A stretch of DNA of 64,000 nt from Pontederia crassipes. Its lineage: Eukaryota; Streptophyta; Magnoliopsida; Commelinales; Pontederiaceae. Positions 44,202 through 55,018 of this stretch are shown here, piece by piece (the stretch's first letter is position 1; each line of letters starts with the position of its first letter). The stretch is from NCBI GenBank assembly GCA_030549335.1, contig CM060195.1, forward strand, positions 9,577,501-9,641,500. Direction: 5' to 3'. The translations under genes and the position numbers were made by a program. Under the pieces are notes generated by a model. It searched no databases and was not told the origin of the DNA. It saw only the letters and a program-made list of their open reading frames with translations.

Positions 44202-46182
44202 CACTACAAGAAAATCGCGATTTTCCGACGGATAATTTTCGACGTTCTAAATCCGTCGCTATTTGCGACGGATTTTTCGACGGTTCTGTTTCCGACGAAT
44301 TTTTCGACGGTTATGATCGTCTGAAATAATTTATATTATTATTTAATTTTTCGACGATTAGGAACGTCAATATTTTCGACGGATAACCATCCGTCGTAAT
44401 TTTCGACGACTTTTCCGACGGTTATGACCATCGGAAATAAAAAAATTAAATTATGTATTTTTAATATTATTATTAAATTTTTTCGACGGATTTTCCGACG
44501 GTTTTGATCGTCGGAAATAAAAAAATTAATTATATAATTGGTTATATTATTATTTAATTTTCATCGGTTAGGAACGTCGATATTTTCGATGGATATCCAT
44601 CCGTCGCAAAATCCGCCGCAATTTCCGAAGGTCGTAACCGTCGGTAAATCCGTCGCAATTACCGACGGATATCCAAACCGTCGCAATTACCGACGGTTTT
44701 GACCGTCGGAAATAAAAAAAATTAATTATATAATTGGTTATATTATTATTTAATTTTTCGATGATTAGGAACGTCGATATTTTTGACGGATATCCATCCG
44801 TCGCAAAATCCGATGCAATTTCCGAAGGTCGTAACCGTCGGTAAATCCGTCGCAATTACCGACGGATATCCAAACCGTTGCAATTACCGACGGTTTTGAC
44901 CGTCGAAAATAAAAAAATTAATTATATTATTATTTAATTTTTCGACGGCTAGGAACGTTGATATTTTCGACGGATATCCATCCGTCGTAAAATCCGCCGC
45001 AATTTTTGAAGGTCATAACCGTCGGTAAATCTGCCGCAATTTCTGACGGATATCCAAACCGTCGCAATTACCGACGGGTTTGACCGTCGGTAAATATTAC
45101 CGTCGGTTCAAACCGTCAGTAAAATAAATAAATAAATATTATATATAACTAAATAAAATAAAATTTTTTATTATTTATGTTTTCGATCGCTGAAACCGTC
45201 GGTAATTAAAATTTCGTTATCCCGCGCTTTTTTTTCCCTTTTTCCCGCTTTCTTTCCAAATTTTTTCCTTTATATATTTTCCCTCCTCCCTTTTCTCTCT
45301 CCCTCCTCCCTCCACTCCTCTCTCTCTCCCTCCTCTCCTATCTCCCTCTCCCGGCCGCGAGCACGGACGCCGGACGCCGGCGACCCTCCCACGCCGGATG
45401 CCGGCGACCCTCTCCCGCACCGGCGTATCTCTCTCTCTCCCGCACTGCTGTCGGCCGGATCCGGCGCCGGCATCTCTCTCTCTCTGCCGTCGGCCGGATC
45501 CGGCAGCCAGGCGGCCGGATCGACCGCCAGGCGGCCGATCCGGCGCCAAGCGGCCGATCCGGCGCTCCAGGCGGCCGGATCGGCCGCCAGGAGCGCCGGA
45601 TCGACCGCCAGGAACGTCGGATCGGCCGCCAGGAACGTCGGATCCGTCGGATCGGCCGCCAGGCGGGCCGGATCTGGCCTCCAACGCCGGATCGGCCGCC
45701 AGTTGGGCCGAATCCGGCCTCCAGCGCCGGATCGACCGCCAGGCGGGCCGGATCCGGTCGTCTGGCAGCGGATCCGGCCGCTAATTTTTTTTATATTTAA
45801 AAAATGATTTGCGACGGTTGCGACAACCGTCTATATTTTTGACAGTTGGGACCGTCGAAAAGTTGCGACGGCTCGGACCGCCGGCCTTTTCCGGCGGTTG
45901 CGACCGTCGAAAATATTGACGGCTCGGACCGTCGGCCTTTTCCGGCGGTTATAATCGTCGGAAATATCGACGGTTCGAACCGCCAGGGACTTCTGTTCCG
46001 ACGGCCAGAATCGTCGATATTTTCGACGAATTTTTTTCAACCGTCGCAAAATCCGTTTGCGACGAGCGTTTTTCGGACGGATCGATTCCGACTGAAAAAC
46101 CGTCGGTAATTACGTTACCGACGGTTTTCGGGCTGATTACCGATGGTTCGGACCATCGGTAATTCGCGTTTTTCTTGTAGTG
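44202..46182 (+). mobile_element. Complete non-autonomous CACTA element, 1981 bp
   Basis: Starts CACTACAAGAAAATCGCG and ends CGCGTTTTTCTTGTAGTG, with a perfect 3-bp duplication CTT (44199-44201 and 46183-46185). Both subterminal regions are packed with CCGACGG / CCGTCGG / TTCGACGG units (44215-45120 and 45800-46160), some in a tandem of about 170 bp. The middle is GC-rich (45230-45790). No transposase is encoded, so it depended on another CACTA. Its CGACGG subterminal motif resembles that of the TNP2-bearing element at 40466, a possible source of transposase (inference). Confidence 0.92.
45230..45790. repeat. GC-rich minisatellite inside the CACTA element
   Basis: A pyrimidine-rich run (CTCCCTCCTCCCTCC type, 45285-45350) is followed by about a dozen imperfect copies of a 15-20 bp unit, GGATCGGCCGCCAGGCG. 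The long open frames on both strands (for example 45398-45784) are by-products of this repeat. The CT-rich run plus CG-rich start resembles a plant 5' leader, so capture of a gene start followed by repeat expansion is possible but unproven. Confidence 0.6.
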
Positions 46183-46617
46183 CTTCTTGTGAGTGTTTTA
46201 TTGTAAAAAGAGAAACTATTCTTCAGAAAGATTGTGATAGCTCCTATGCAAAAGAGGTTCCAAGGAGGAGAGGTTGACTTGCCTCTCGAAGCGGAGAAAA
46301 AGGTGGTTGTGTAAAGGACTTTCTTCCTTGCCCCATTTGGAACAAAGGAAGGGATTAGTAGAATCTCCGGCGGTCTCGAGGTCGAGAAGTCGGAGCGAGG
46401 ACGTAGGCCAAGGTGTGGCCGAACCTCATCAATAACCACCGCGTCTATTTGTGTTTGATTTCTCTCACTCTCTCTCCCTCTAATATTGTGTTTATAATCT
46501 GAATTGCAAAGGTTTTAAAAATTGGTTTTGTGCTTCCGTTACGAATTTCGTGAAATCGATATTTCTGGTTGAACACCAATTCACCCCCCCCCTCTTGGTG
46601 CCCTTTGGGATCCTACA

Positions 46618-47068
46618 TGAACTACTTGCCTCTTATTCCAAGTCTTAAAAGATTATACTCGTATGTAGGATCCGCGTCACAAATGAAATGGCATGTAAGA
46701 TATAAGACAACTGAATGTGTCATGCTCCACCCATTTGATGGTGAAGTATGGAAACATTTTGATCATTTTCATCCCGTATTTGTAGCTGATGAAAGAATTA
46801 TTAGACTTGGGTTATGCGCAAATGGTTTTACACCTTATGGTCAGACATCAATTCCTTATTCTTGTTGACCGATCATAGTTAAACCATACAATTTGCTTCC
46901 TTGAGTATGTATGTCTGCTCCATTCATATTTTTGGCGTGCATTATTCCTAGTCCACATAGCCCTAAGCAGAAGATAAATGTGTATTTACAGCCTCCGATC
47001 GACGAGCCAAAAGAACCATGGAATGGTATCATAGATTATGATGTCTCAACCAACAAAACTTCACCTAG
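46618..47068 (+). pseudogene. CACTA transposase, piece 3 (Transposase_21 core)
   Basis: Reads LPLIPSLKRLYSYVGSASQM, EVWKHFDHFHPVF, RLGLCANGFTPYGQTSIPYS, then NVYLQPPIDEPKEPWNG and YDVSTNKT. These are diagnostic for the plant CACTA TNP2 catalytic region; family members have W-HFD-xHP, F-RLGLCTDGF-P and DVYLQPLI. The stretch is interrupted by a stop after YSC and ends at TAG, the duplicated target of the next CACTA. Confidence 0.85.
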
Positions 47069-48309
47069 CACTACAAGAAAATTGTCGAATAGCGACGCAA
47101 ATTAGCGTCTCCATACTACGCGATGCTAAATAGACGCTAATAGCATCACGATAGCATCGTCATTGGATCGACAAATGAAGATGCTAATTGCCTCTCTGTA
47201 GCGTCAACTTAGCGTCACATTAGCGTCAGAGAAAGTCGACGCTGAATATGGCACCATTGCAACACTATTTAGGCGCTATTATCATGCGGGAAAATTAGAA
47301 AACGCACGGTAGATGATAGTGTTATATTGGCGCCGCAACCCCGCGATGTTAAGTTAGCGTCAACACGGCCGTGATGCTACGTCAATGCTAAAATAGGAGG
47401 CGATATTAGCGTCGGCATCTTGCGTTGTATTGGCGTCGGCATTTGTGATGCTATACCAGCGTCAGAGGAAGGGCGACGCTAAATAGATGCTATGCATGCA
47501 TTACACTCTAATTCCCAAAATTTAAAATTGGATGAATAGTGTTTCTTCATTTTTCATAGGTTTCAAATGGTGATTGCCGAAGATCCAATCGTCGGATCAT
47601 CGAAAAATTTGTACCTCCCATAGACATTGGTTCACATATTTTTTAGTATTTTTTGACAAATTTAGGAAGTTGGACGGAAGAGTTAAGAACCTAGGGAAAA
47701 AACTCTTCCGACGATCGTTGACATGAGTCCGGCAGTAATCAATCAAAATGAAAATTATAGACTCGTAGAGATCGACGGGAGCTATACACCCGCATAAACA
47801 TTGCTGCGATCGGAGGTCGGAAAAAAATTAATAAAATGAGTAAAGTTTTAGAATAAAAATGGTCGGTTCTCCGCTATCCTCGATCGGATTGTCACAAAAA
47901 AATAGGCGCTTCGAAGGGCTCAAGAAGGTGAGGTGGTGCAAATGTTTCATGTTTCACGTGTTTTCCGTTTCCTCCGATTCTCAAAATACCTATTTTTATA
48001 ATTATAAAAATTTCTCAAAGCTTCTGCCCCACTAAAAAAATTTAAAAAGATGTGTTCTCAAAAATCGGACCTTTCGGGAGTGCTCACAATGGTCATGTTT
48101 AGTTGACATAGAGTTTTCAAATTTTGAGAAATGTTGATTTTTTTAGATTTTTTTTTGTATCCAAACTTTATATGAGTATTCAAAATGGTGTATTTTGTTT
48201 CGTGCGCCTAAAAAAATATCAAAAATTACTTTTCTCGAAAATCGGATGACATCGATATTCTTATCATTAGTGTTTAGTTTTTTTCTTATATATGATATTT
48301 GTACTCAAT

Positions 48310-48690
48310 ACAAACATACACACACACACACATATATATATATATGCTATCTATACATATATACATATACATACATATACATATACATATATATACATAT
48401 ACATAAACACATATATTACATATACATATATATACATATACATAAACACATATATTACATATACATATATGCATATGCATATACATAGATATATATACAT
48501 ACATATACATATACATGTATACATATACACATATATTACATATGCATATGCATATACATACATATATACATATACATATATGCATATACGTACATATATA
48601 TATATATATACACACATATATTACATATACATATATACATATAAATAAACATATACATATACAAAAATATAAATATACATAAACATGTAC
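48310..48690. repeat. (AC)n/(ACATAT)n microsatellite
   Basis: Uninterrupted alternation of ACACAC, ATATAT and ACATATACAT units for about 380 bp within the CACTA element. Open frames on both strands here (Tyr/Ile/His-rich) are artefacts of the repeat. Confidence 0.9.
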
Positions 48691-49366
48691 ACAATTTATT
48701 GTTAATAATTTTGGCGCCACCTCAGCGTCGCAATAGGGACGCAACATTGCTATCAACACGATAGCGTTATAATAGCGTCACATAATTGCGACGCCACTAT
48801 TGCGCCTTGTATATTTGTGTCACAATAGTGTCGCCTTCTTGTGATGCTAGTTTAGCGTCGCACATTGATGATGCCAATGAGACGCGATGTTCTCCTTTAG
48901 CGTCGCAATGTTGGAGTCGCTAATGTGCGGTCCTATTTGGCATACTTTATAATTACCTATCTACCATAATCGAATTAACATGGTGGCACATTAGCGATGC
49001 AGTAGCGTCACAACGTTTGCGTTGCTAATTCGCGATCTGTGTGGTCGTCGAAGAATGAATCCTGATCGTCATTTTGTTTTAATCCGATGATTCGTGTTCA
49101 CCGCCCACCCGTGTTCAGCCCTTTTAATCCATTCCCTGTTTTCTCTCTCTCACAATCCTCCTCAATCTCTCTCTCAACATCCACCCTCCCTCTCTCTCTC
49201 TCTCAACCTCTGCTCCGACGACGACGATTGCCACCACCACCATTGCTCCGACTACGGCGACTGCCACCACCGCTGCTCAGACAACGGCGACTGCTACCAC
49301 CACCGCTGCCCCAACACCTTCGCCATTGTTCCCCTCTCAAGCATGATAGTAGATCGGACGCCGCGC

Positions 49367-49581
49367 CTCCTAGTGCGTGATCGACCCACCTCAGCCGACG
49401 CGCTGAATCGGTTATCATCCGTGGTGTTCGGAGACTCGGTCGTGCCGAGATCTAGTGCGGTGGTGTACACCCCCATGGCGCGGAACCCAAGATGGAGACC
49501 TTCTACTATGTGGATCTCATGACATAGAGCGTGAGCAGGATGCGCGTCTCCAGGGTCTCAGCCTCGGGCCTCCGACTAGAT
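49367..49581 (+). pseudogene. Captured fragment of a pepsin-type (A1, nepenthesin-like) aspartic protease gene
   Basis: The translation reads VFGDSVVPRSSAVVYTPMAR, then NPR, then METFYYVDLM, then SVSRMRVSRVSASGLRLD. Plant A1 proteases have the block FGD-x-AVP...YTP(M/L)-x-NP-x-(M/L)ETFYYV-x-L-x-GISVGG-x-RVPGV-x-SDLRLD between the two catalytic halves, so the match is colinear over about 70 residues. No active-site DTG/DSG is included. A one-base frame change falls between NPR and METFYY (at about 49490), and a stop lies where the ISVGG motif should begin (49528), so it is non-coding. CT-rich sequence and (CCACCA)n at 49140-49320 precede it. The donor gene is not in this window. Confidence 0.78.
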
Positions 49582-50213
49582 TCTTGTTATTTGATGTAAT
49601 GGAAATGTATGTGATGTAATAAAATTTGATGTAATGGAAATGTATGTGATGTAAGGAAATTTGATATAATGGAAATGTAAAGTTGATGGGGCTTATGTAA
49701 AAACATAGCAATCAATTAATGGAGCACCATTGTAATGTAATTTAATGGTCGAATGAGCAAGTGACAATCCATTCTGTTGAATGAACATATTGTTCTTAGG
49801 TCTTTATAGCGTCTTAATATTTAGCGCCACATTAGCGCCATATTAACGATGCAAGAGAACCGAGTTGTAACGCCATATTAGCACCAGTTTCGTGTCATAA
49901 CGTAACGCCAACACGGCTTCGGATGAGTGTTGACAAGTTCAGCGTTGCTTTAGAGTTGGAGTAGCGACGCATATTGACGCTCCACGATGATACTTTTGCG
50001 TCATTATAGCCTCTCATTAGCGCCACTATTCGACGGTAATAGCATCGACAAACCTTGGGTGCGATGTCAACATTATTAGCGACCGAATATTAGCTCGCCA
50101 ACCCTGTGGCGCGAAGTCGACGCTAATGCATCACTATTGTCTTCAGCGCCGAGTTTTAGCGACGCATTAGAGTCTATATTGCTGCGTCACTAATCGATGA
50201 TTTTCTTGTAGTG

Positions 50214-51560
50214 TAGAGAGCTGCACTATTATGAAGTATGGACAATCAATGACTTCTCGACGTATAGAATGCTATCTGGTTGGATGACTACAGGTAAGTT
50301 AGCATATCCATATTGTATGGTTTATCCAAATGCTTGTCACAGACAATTTTTGGTTTGATTGTCACAGACAATTTTTGGAGGAAAATCATCCATTTTGAAA
50401 TAACAGAAATGCCTTTCAAAAGGGAAAAATAGACATATCTTCGGTCAAATTGTCGGGAGATGAATTATTTGACATTGTGGGTTGTCTACATAGGGTTACT
50501 GACAATCCAAATATCAAATATATTGAATATGGTGTTTCACATAACTAGACAAAATGTAGTATTCTTTGGGATTTACCGTATTGGAAAGATGTATTTATTC
50601 ATCATAATTTTAATGTTATGCACATTGAGAAAAATGTATTTGATAATGTTTTTAACATTGTTATGGACAGTAAGGGTAAGACAAAGGACAATATAAAAGC
50701 GAGAATGATATTTGAAGGAATATTGTCGACGACAAGAGTTACACCTTGTTACCTTGCCCAACGGTAGATTATGTAAACCCAAAGCTTGTTACACACTCAT
50801 GAAAGATGAAAAGATGTTGGTGTGTTGATGGGTTCGAGTTCTTAGAATGCCAGATGGTTGTACTTCAGTTTGGGAAAATGTGTGGACATGAACAATTTGT
50901 GTCTGTTCGGTATGAAAAGTCACGACTGCCATGTCTTTATTGATTCATTGATTCCTATTATATTTGCACAACTGTCAGAAAAGATATGAAAGCCGCTTAT
51001 TGAGTTAAGCCAATCTTTTAGGGATTTATGTTCAACATCACTTACTGTGGAAAATATGCATCAATTGGAACTTAATATTCCAATCATTTTATGTAAGTTA
51101 GAAAGAATATTTCCACTAGGATTTTTTTATTCCATGGAACATCTACCGACCCATCTGTCATATGAAGCAAAAGTAGGTGAACCAGGTGGATGTACCCGTT
51201 AGAGAAATATCTCAACATGATTAAAGAACTGTAAAATATAAAGCACGTGTAGAAAGTTCCATCGATGAGACGTATATGATTCAAGAGGTCTCATATTTTT
51301 GTTCATATTACTTTGAATCACATATGAAGTGCACCAGAACTAGAGTTCGTCGAAATAATGAAATTCCTGAAGGAATGTCCAACACACAAAAGTTGACAAA
51401 TTTTAACCAATTGGGTAGACACTATGACAAGTAAAAATGTAGATGGTTGAATGATGTAGAATTCAAGTCGGAAATGAATCATGTCTTAAATACACAAGAC
51501 AATGCTATATTACGTAATTATTTCATGTGTATGATGATTTCACATACTCATAAATTCTCC
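50214..51560 (+). pseudogene. CACTA transposase, piece 4 (catalytic core to C-terminal part)
   Basis: Continues piece 3. Recognisable blocks are MLSGWMTTGKLAYPYC (50265), FWDLPYWKDVF then VMHIEKNVFDNVFNIVMDSK (50565-50690), NLCLFGMKSHDCHVFIDSL (50895-50950), and SMEHLPTHLSYEAKVGEPGG (51130-51190). The family's conserved HNLDVMHIEKN appears as HNFNVMHIEKN, so a conserved Asp is Asn here. Several stops and frame changes are present. No separate second ORF (TNPA-like) is recognised after it. Confidence 0.82.
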
Positions 51561-51759
51561 TTCTTTTAATATAAAGTGCTTACTTTCGTAGTGCTTTTTT
51601 ACAATAATACAATATTCCCAAAGAACAAACACAAATAAGAATCAAGAATGATTTCACACAATGATTTAAGGATCATGTATGTCTCATTCAAACTTCTTAG
51701 TGCAATATCACCATTGTATTTAGTGACGACTTTAATAAAATTTTATTGAATATGTGTAT

Positions 51760-52148
51760 AGGTTCTTAGTGGTCAAACTTCTAGTATAGGTAGGTGGCTT
51801 CAACCTCCAGAACTCTTGTATGGTGCACGAGGGAAGAGGTTGTCGTCCCGGTCATTCTAGTTGTTCAGGTTGTGGTGGGGGATTCTAGATTCCCTCATCG
51901 TTAGGGTTCTGAACCTCATCGTTCAAGATGTGGGGAGGCATCTATAGGGATAATATGACTGAATAAATAAAATAAATCTCTTAAAAGAATTTATTCTATA
52001 GTCACCTGAGGAGTGGAGTTGCAGTTGCTCAGGATGCTTGCACATGACTTTACTTTAATCCTTGGGACACTATGAACAGTAATGACCATGTAATGATCTA
52101 TACTTTACTATGAACAATAGGGAGCCAAGAACTTAAGCTCTGATACCA
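51760..52148 (-). mobile_element. Tekay-type gypsy leader and gag start, minus strand, broken
   Basis: On the minus strand a primer-binding site TGGTATCAGAGC (complement of 52137-52148) follows the LTR at 52152. About 180 bp further a gag start is seen: MPPHILNDEVQNPNDEG, an NPPPQPEQ-type run, and FWRLKPPTYT near 51790. This is the usual N-terminal design of Tekay/Del chromovirus gag. The rest of the element is missing. Fossil. Confidence 0.6.
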
Positions 52149-52151
52149 AAC

Positions 52152-54225
52152 TGTAACGCCACCAAAATCAGCCCTTCCGCCACGCTGGCAGTCAGACTGA
52201 CTAAGGGAGCGCTACCACTGTCTATGACTACTTTGACTTTGCCCGGTCAACAAATGACCCACATGGCAATAGAAATAATAATGACATAAAAATGCGGAAG
52301 AAATATCATTGGAAATCAAATGATGTCACATGACATGAGATAATTCAATAGAAATAAGGAAACAAAGGTAGTTCAAATAGTTCTACGAATCTCAACATAA
52401 GCAAGGCTAAAAAGAGAAATTCAAGTGTTTCATATTTACAACATCAGATAATTCAAATGCAGACAACAAATAGTGGAAAGATGTGGTTCTGTAGTAAGTC
52501 ATATGACGCATTCCCGAAGCTCTACATTTTTCCACTTCCTCCCTAAGCAGGGTTCTCACCTGCAAAATCCCAAAGCAGGGGCATGGAATGTCCGTGAGCT
52601 AATGCCTAGTACTCATAGAGTCATAGACGATGAAATGATAATCAATAATCAACGACTTTACTCTTTACTTTAACAATGCTTTATACACTACTATGCTCTA
52701 TGATCCATTACCATTCTCTGTTATCCATTACCATACTGTGTTATCCATTACCTTGTTCTATTGTCCATTGCCATGCTCTGTTATCCATTACCATATTCTA
52801 CTATGTTCTGTGTGGGACTACGTCTTTTACATTACTATAAGATCCTTGATGTTTGTTATCCTGTGCGAGCTCGACTTTAATTAGTTGAGAAGCTAGAGGT
52901 GTCTCTGCACTGAATGTTGCCAGGGTGCCCATAAAAGGGAAAGTGTACACTCAGGCACAACCTTTTTTGAATACAGGTGGGAGAAGGCCTGCACCCGGGA
53001 ACAGTGATCGTTACGGACCTATAGGTTCATTGTCTCCTCAGCTAAGCTACCTGTCCCTCTGGCATAACAATATAATTCATATGTGCCCCTGTGGGGGAAG
53101 AGTGCGTTCATTGCGTCACTCTTGTTCGGAGCATAGGTGGGAGAGGGCTTGTGGTCCAGGAGCAGTGGTAGTTAAACCAGTAGGTACACTATCTCCTCAG
53201 TGCAGCTACCTGCCCCTCTACTGTAGAATGCTTTGACCTTTACCATGAACAATACATAGCTATCCCATTCATTTGTCTTTGCTTTACTTATCTTCTTTAC
53301 AAGTGTGGGGTTTGAAATCATGATTCAGAGAAGGGGTAAAGTCTGATCGCCTTCTATGCGGACGAAGGGTCCGTTACTTGTTTTACCATAATAGACATGG
53401 CCAACAGTGGCCAGTCGAAGGTTCAATATTGATTATAATTGCTCTGGCCCTTCAAGGGCATTTTGGTAATTTCACAAGTGCTTTGGCCCCTCAAGGGCAT
53501 TTTGGTCATTTCACTTTGTAGTTCATGATTTTCCTCCCTAGGTTAGTCGGCCGTCCTAATGGACCGGTCGACCGATATGGCTGAGTCGGTCGACTGCCCT
53601 AGGGGCCCAGTCGATCGATACTATCTTCGGCCGAATGGTTCCTCTTGATGACCCGGTCGATCGTTCAACGTGAATCGGTCGGCCGATAATTGTTGCAAGA
53701 TCGGTCGACCCTTCTGAAATCGATCGACCGATCGTGTGCCATCGGGCTCGGCAGCTTCCGCCGGATCGGTCGACCGATCCTGTGAGATCGGTCGACCGGC
53801 AACTCAATCGACATGGTTTCCAATGGATTGGTTGACCGATCTTTCTGAATCGTTTGACCGATTCTACAGACGAAATAGAGCCACCGGTCGACTTTTGAGA
53901 TTTCAGCCGGCTTTCGATCGTCGAATCACGATGAATTCAATACGAAAAACATTGCTAAACATCTCTAGACCATAGTGGAATAGAAATTCACGACATTTGA
54001 TCTACATTTCTTCGTCTAAGAAATTTTTATGTTTATGGTACCTCTTTCGGATGTTTTCTGAGCGTCGGAGTTGTCATCGTCGATTGATCGGTCATCGGTC
54101 GATCCTAGACGATGGGAGTGCGCACGTTCGCCTCACGGAGGGCTGTGGTGCGTAGGATCATCCTACGCTCATTACCCGTGCTTGTGTCGCTCGCCAACGT
54201 CCGCTCGCCATTCGCCGTTCGTCGG
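52152..54225 (-). repeat. Partial Tekay-type LTR, minus strand
   Basis: Its 3' end is TGTAACGCCACC on the plus strand (GGCGTTACA in its own orientation), followed by the primer site. It is an inverted relative of the LTR at 55019-57504: the same GGTTCTCACCTGCAAAATCC block (52552), the same doubled block with CCTCAGC...CTACCTG (about 53030 and 53195) and the same CGATCG...CCGGC region near 53915. A dense TCGACC palindrome cluster lies at 53550-53900. The far end is cut off at about the last exon of the BTB/TAZ gene. Confidence 0.7.
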
Positions 54226-54313
54226 AGAGGAAGCAAGAAGACATGGAAACCTTTTTCATCAGAAGTCTCCACGTCTTAGCCGCCTTATCCTCTTGGATCT
54301 ATATTTGAATTAC
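54225..54313 (-). pseudogene. BT pseudogene, last exon
   Basis: After the acceptor TGCTGCAG the exon reads QEDKAAKTWRLLMKKVSMSS, matching the C-terminal KWRLLVKKV-x-x-AK motif of BT proteins. The exon then runs into the Tekay LTR; no stop could be assigned. Confidence 0.72.
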
Positions 54314-54417
54314 CTGCAGCACCATGCATGCATGATGCATCAAACATGTAGTAATTAAATTATAAGATATATAAAAGGAGAGATTTTAGTCTTGTTAGAG
54401 GAGGAGTTTGATCTTAC

Positions 54418-54754
54418 TTGCAGAGTGGGACCACCTTGCAGGTGTTAGCATGGTCACAGAGGGAAGAATGCAGGCGAAAGAGCTGCGAGAGCCTCTTGCA
54501 ATGCGTGCAGCCATGTGGGGTCTGCAGCTTCTTGTCGCATGTCGCGAGTAGCCAATGAGGTGAAGCAGCCTGTCGCAGGTGCGAGAGTCGCTGCCCTGAT
54601 CACAAAGGCCGTTAGTTGTTCGGACTCCGCTCTACGACACCACTGCAAACTCTCTATAACCAACGTCCGCATCGAACATTCCTTTCGGGCAACTCATGGC
54701 CTCGCTCAGCTCTTGGTAACCTTTTGCTCTGCTCTTTCCCTCTTCCACCTCATC
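54418..54754 (-). pseudogene. BT pseudogene, TAZ-domain exon
   Basis: Reads GYQELSEAM near 54710 (family: YLQLSEAMEC), then TCDRLLHLI. In a shifted frame ATCDKKLQTPHGCTHCKRLS and SLCDHANTCKVVPLC follow (54418-54545). The HCKR...H-x-x-x-C-x-x-x-x-x-CK-V-PLC spacing is the TAZ zinc-binding pattern. An in-frame stop near 54647 and a frame change near 54555 disable it. Confidence 0.8.
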
Positions 54755-54850
54755 CGTTGATGTCACGGTCATGTGAGAAATCATATTGAGATTTTTCATT
54801 CAACTTACCTGTATGATTTATATTCTATAATTGAACAACTTATGTACCTA

Positions 54851-55018
54851 TTCGTCTTCGTGTAGGAACTGGAGGATCTCATGCTCCAACGCGGGATCAT
54901 GCTATCGAAGGAAGCTCTACCCGACGCCTGGACGCCGGCCAGATCCTTAGCCATGAGCCTCATGCAACACAGGTAGAGCTTCGACATGTCACACAGCTTC
55001 GCTATCTTCAGCGCATCC
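54851..55018 (-). pseudogene. BT pseudogene, middle exon
   Basis: Reads DALKIAKLCDMSKLYLCCMR then LMAKDLAGVQAS, then in a shifted frame HDPALEHEILQFLHEDE. Family members have DALQIA-LCD-x-x-LYL-C-x-x-L, then GW-FLQ-HDP-LELEIL-F-DE. It is interrupted by the LTR at 55019, and its 5' end continues at 57510. Confidence 0.8.

Larger units (their letters stand above)
43423..46617 (+). mobile_element. Solo copia LTR (same family as 6129-7307), split by a CACTA
   Basis: Begins TGTTGGATTTAAG and ends GGGATCCTACA, with a perfect 5-bp target duplication TGAAC (43418-43422 and 46618-46622). Without the inserted CACTA the LTR is about 1.2 kb. A palindrome cluster (CCGGTCGACCGAT type) lies at 43680-43990, and a TATA box at 44071. 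It formed by recombination between the two LTRs of a former complete element. Confidence 0.9.
47069..50213 (+). mobile_element. Complete non-autonomous CACTA element with captured host gene fragment, 3145 bp
   Basis: Starts CACTACAAGAAAATTGTCGA and ends TCGATGATTTTCTTGTAGTG, with a perfect 3-bp duplication TAG (47066-47068 and 50214-50216). Its subterminal repeats are built on TTAGCGTC(G/A), with dozens of copies at 47090-47480, 48710-49060 and 49800-50200. This differs from the CCGACGG code of the CACTA at 44202, so the two families probably use different transposases. It contains a long AC/AT microsatellite and a fragment of an aspartic protease gene. No transposase is encoded. Confidence 0.92.
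40466..51760 (+). mobile_element. Decayed autonomous CACTA transposon with TNP2-type transposase
   Basis: The left end is a worn CACTACAAGAAAA-like sequence (TTACAAGAAAAG, about 40467). Subterminal repeats on TTTCGACGG and GGCTATAGCC follow to about 41400, then a GC-richer stretch (41440-42140) and the transposase in four pieces. Three insertions split it: a Tourist MITE (42840-43107), a copia solo LTR (43423-46617) and another CACTA (47069-50213). The right terminus is not recognised. Similarity stops near 51560, and a Tekay gag fragment begins by about 51760. The element is dead. Confidence 0.75.

Noticed and set aside
45217-45784. Pro/Arg/Gly-rich frames on both strands
   Set aside because: They are translations of the GGATCGGCCGCCAGG minisatellite inside a CACTA element.
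48195-48759. Tyr/Ile-rich frames of up to 157 codons
   Set aside because: They are translations of an AC/AT microsatellite.
49094-49366. Asp/His-rich frame upstream of the protease fragment as part of the captured gene
   Set aside because: It is translated CT-rich leader-like sequence and CCACCA repeats; similarity to the protease begins only near 49367.
53556-53975. Frames across the TCGACC cluster
   Set aside because: They are repeat-derived and lie within a Tekay LTR.
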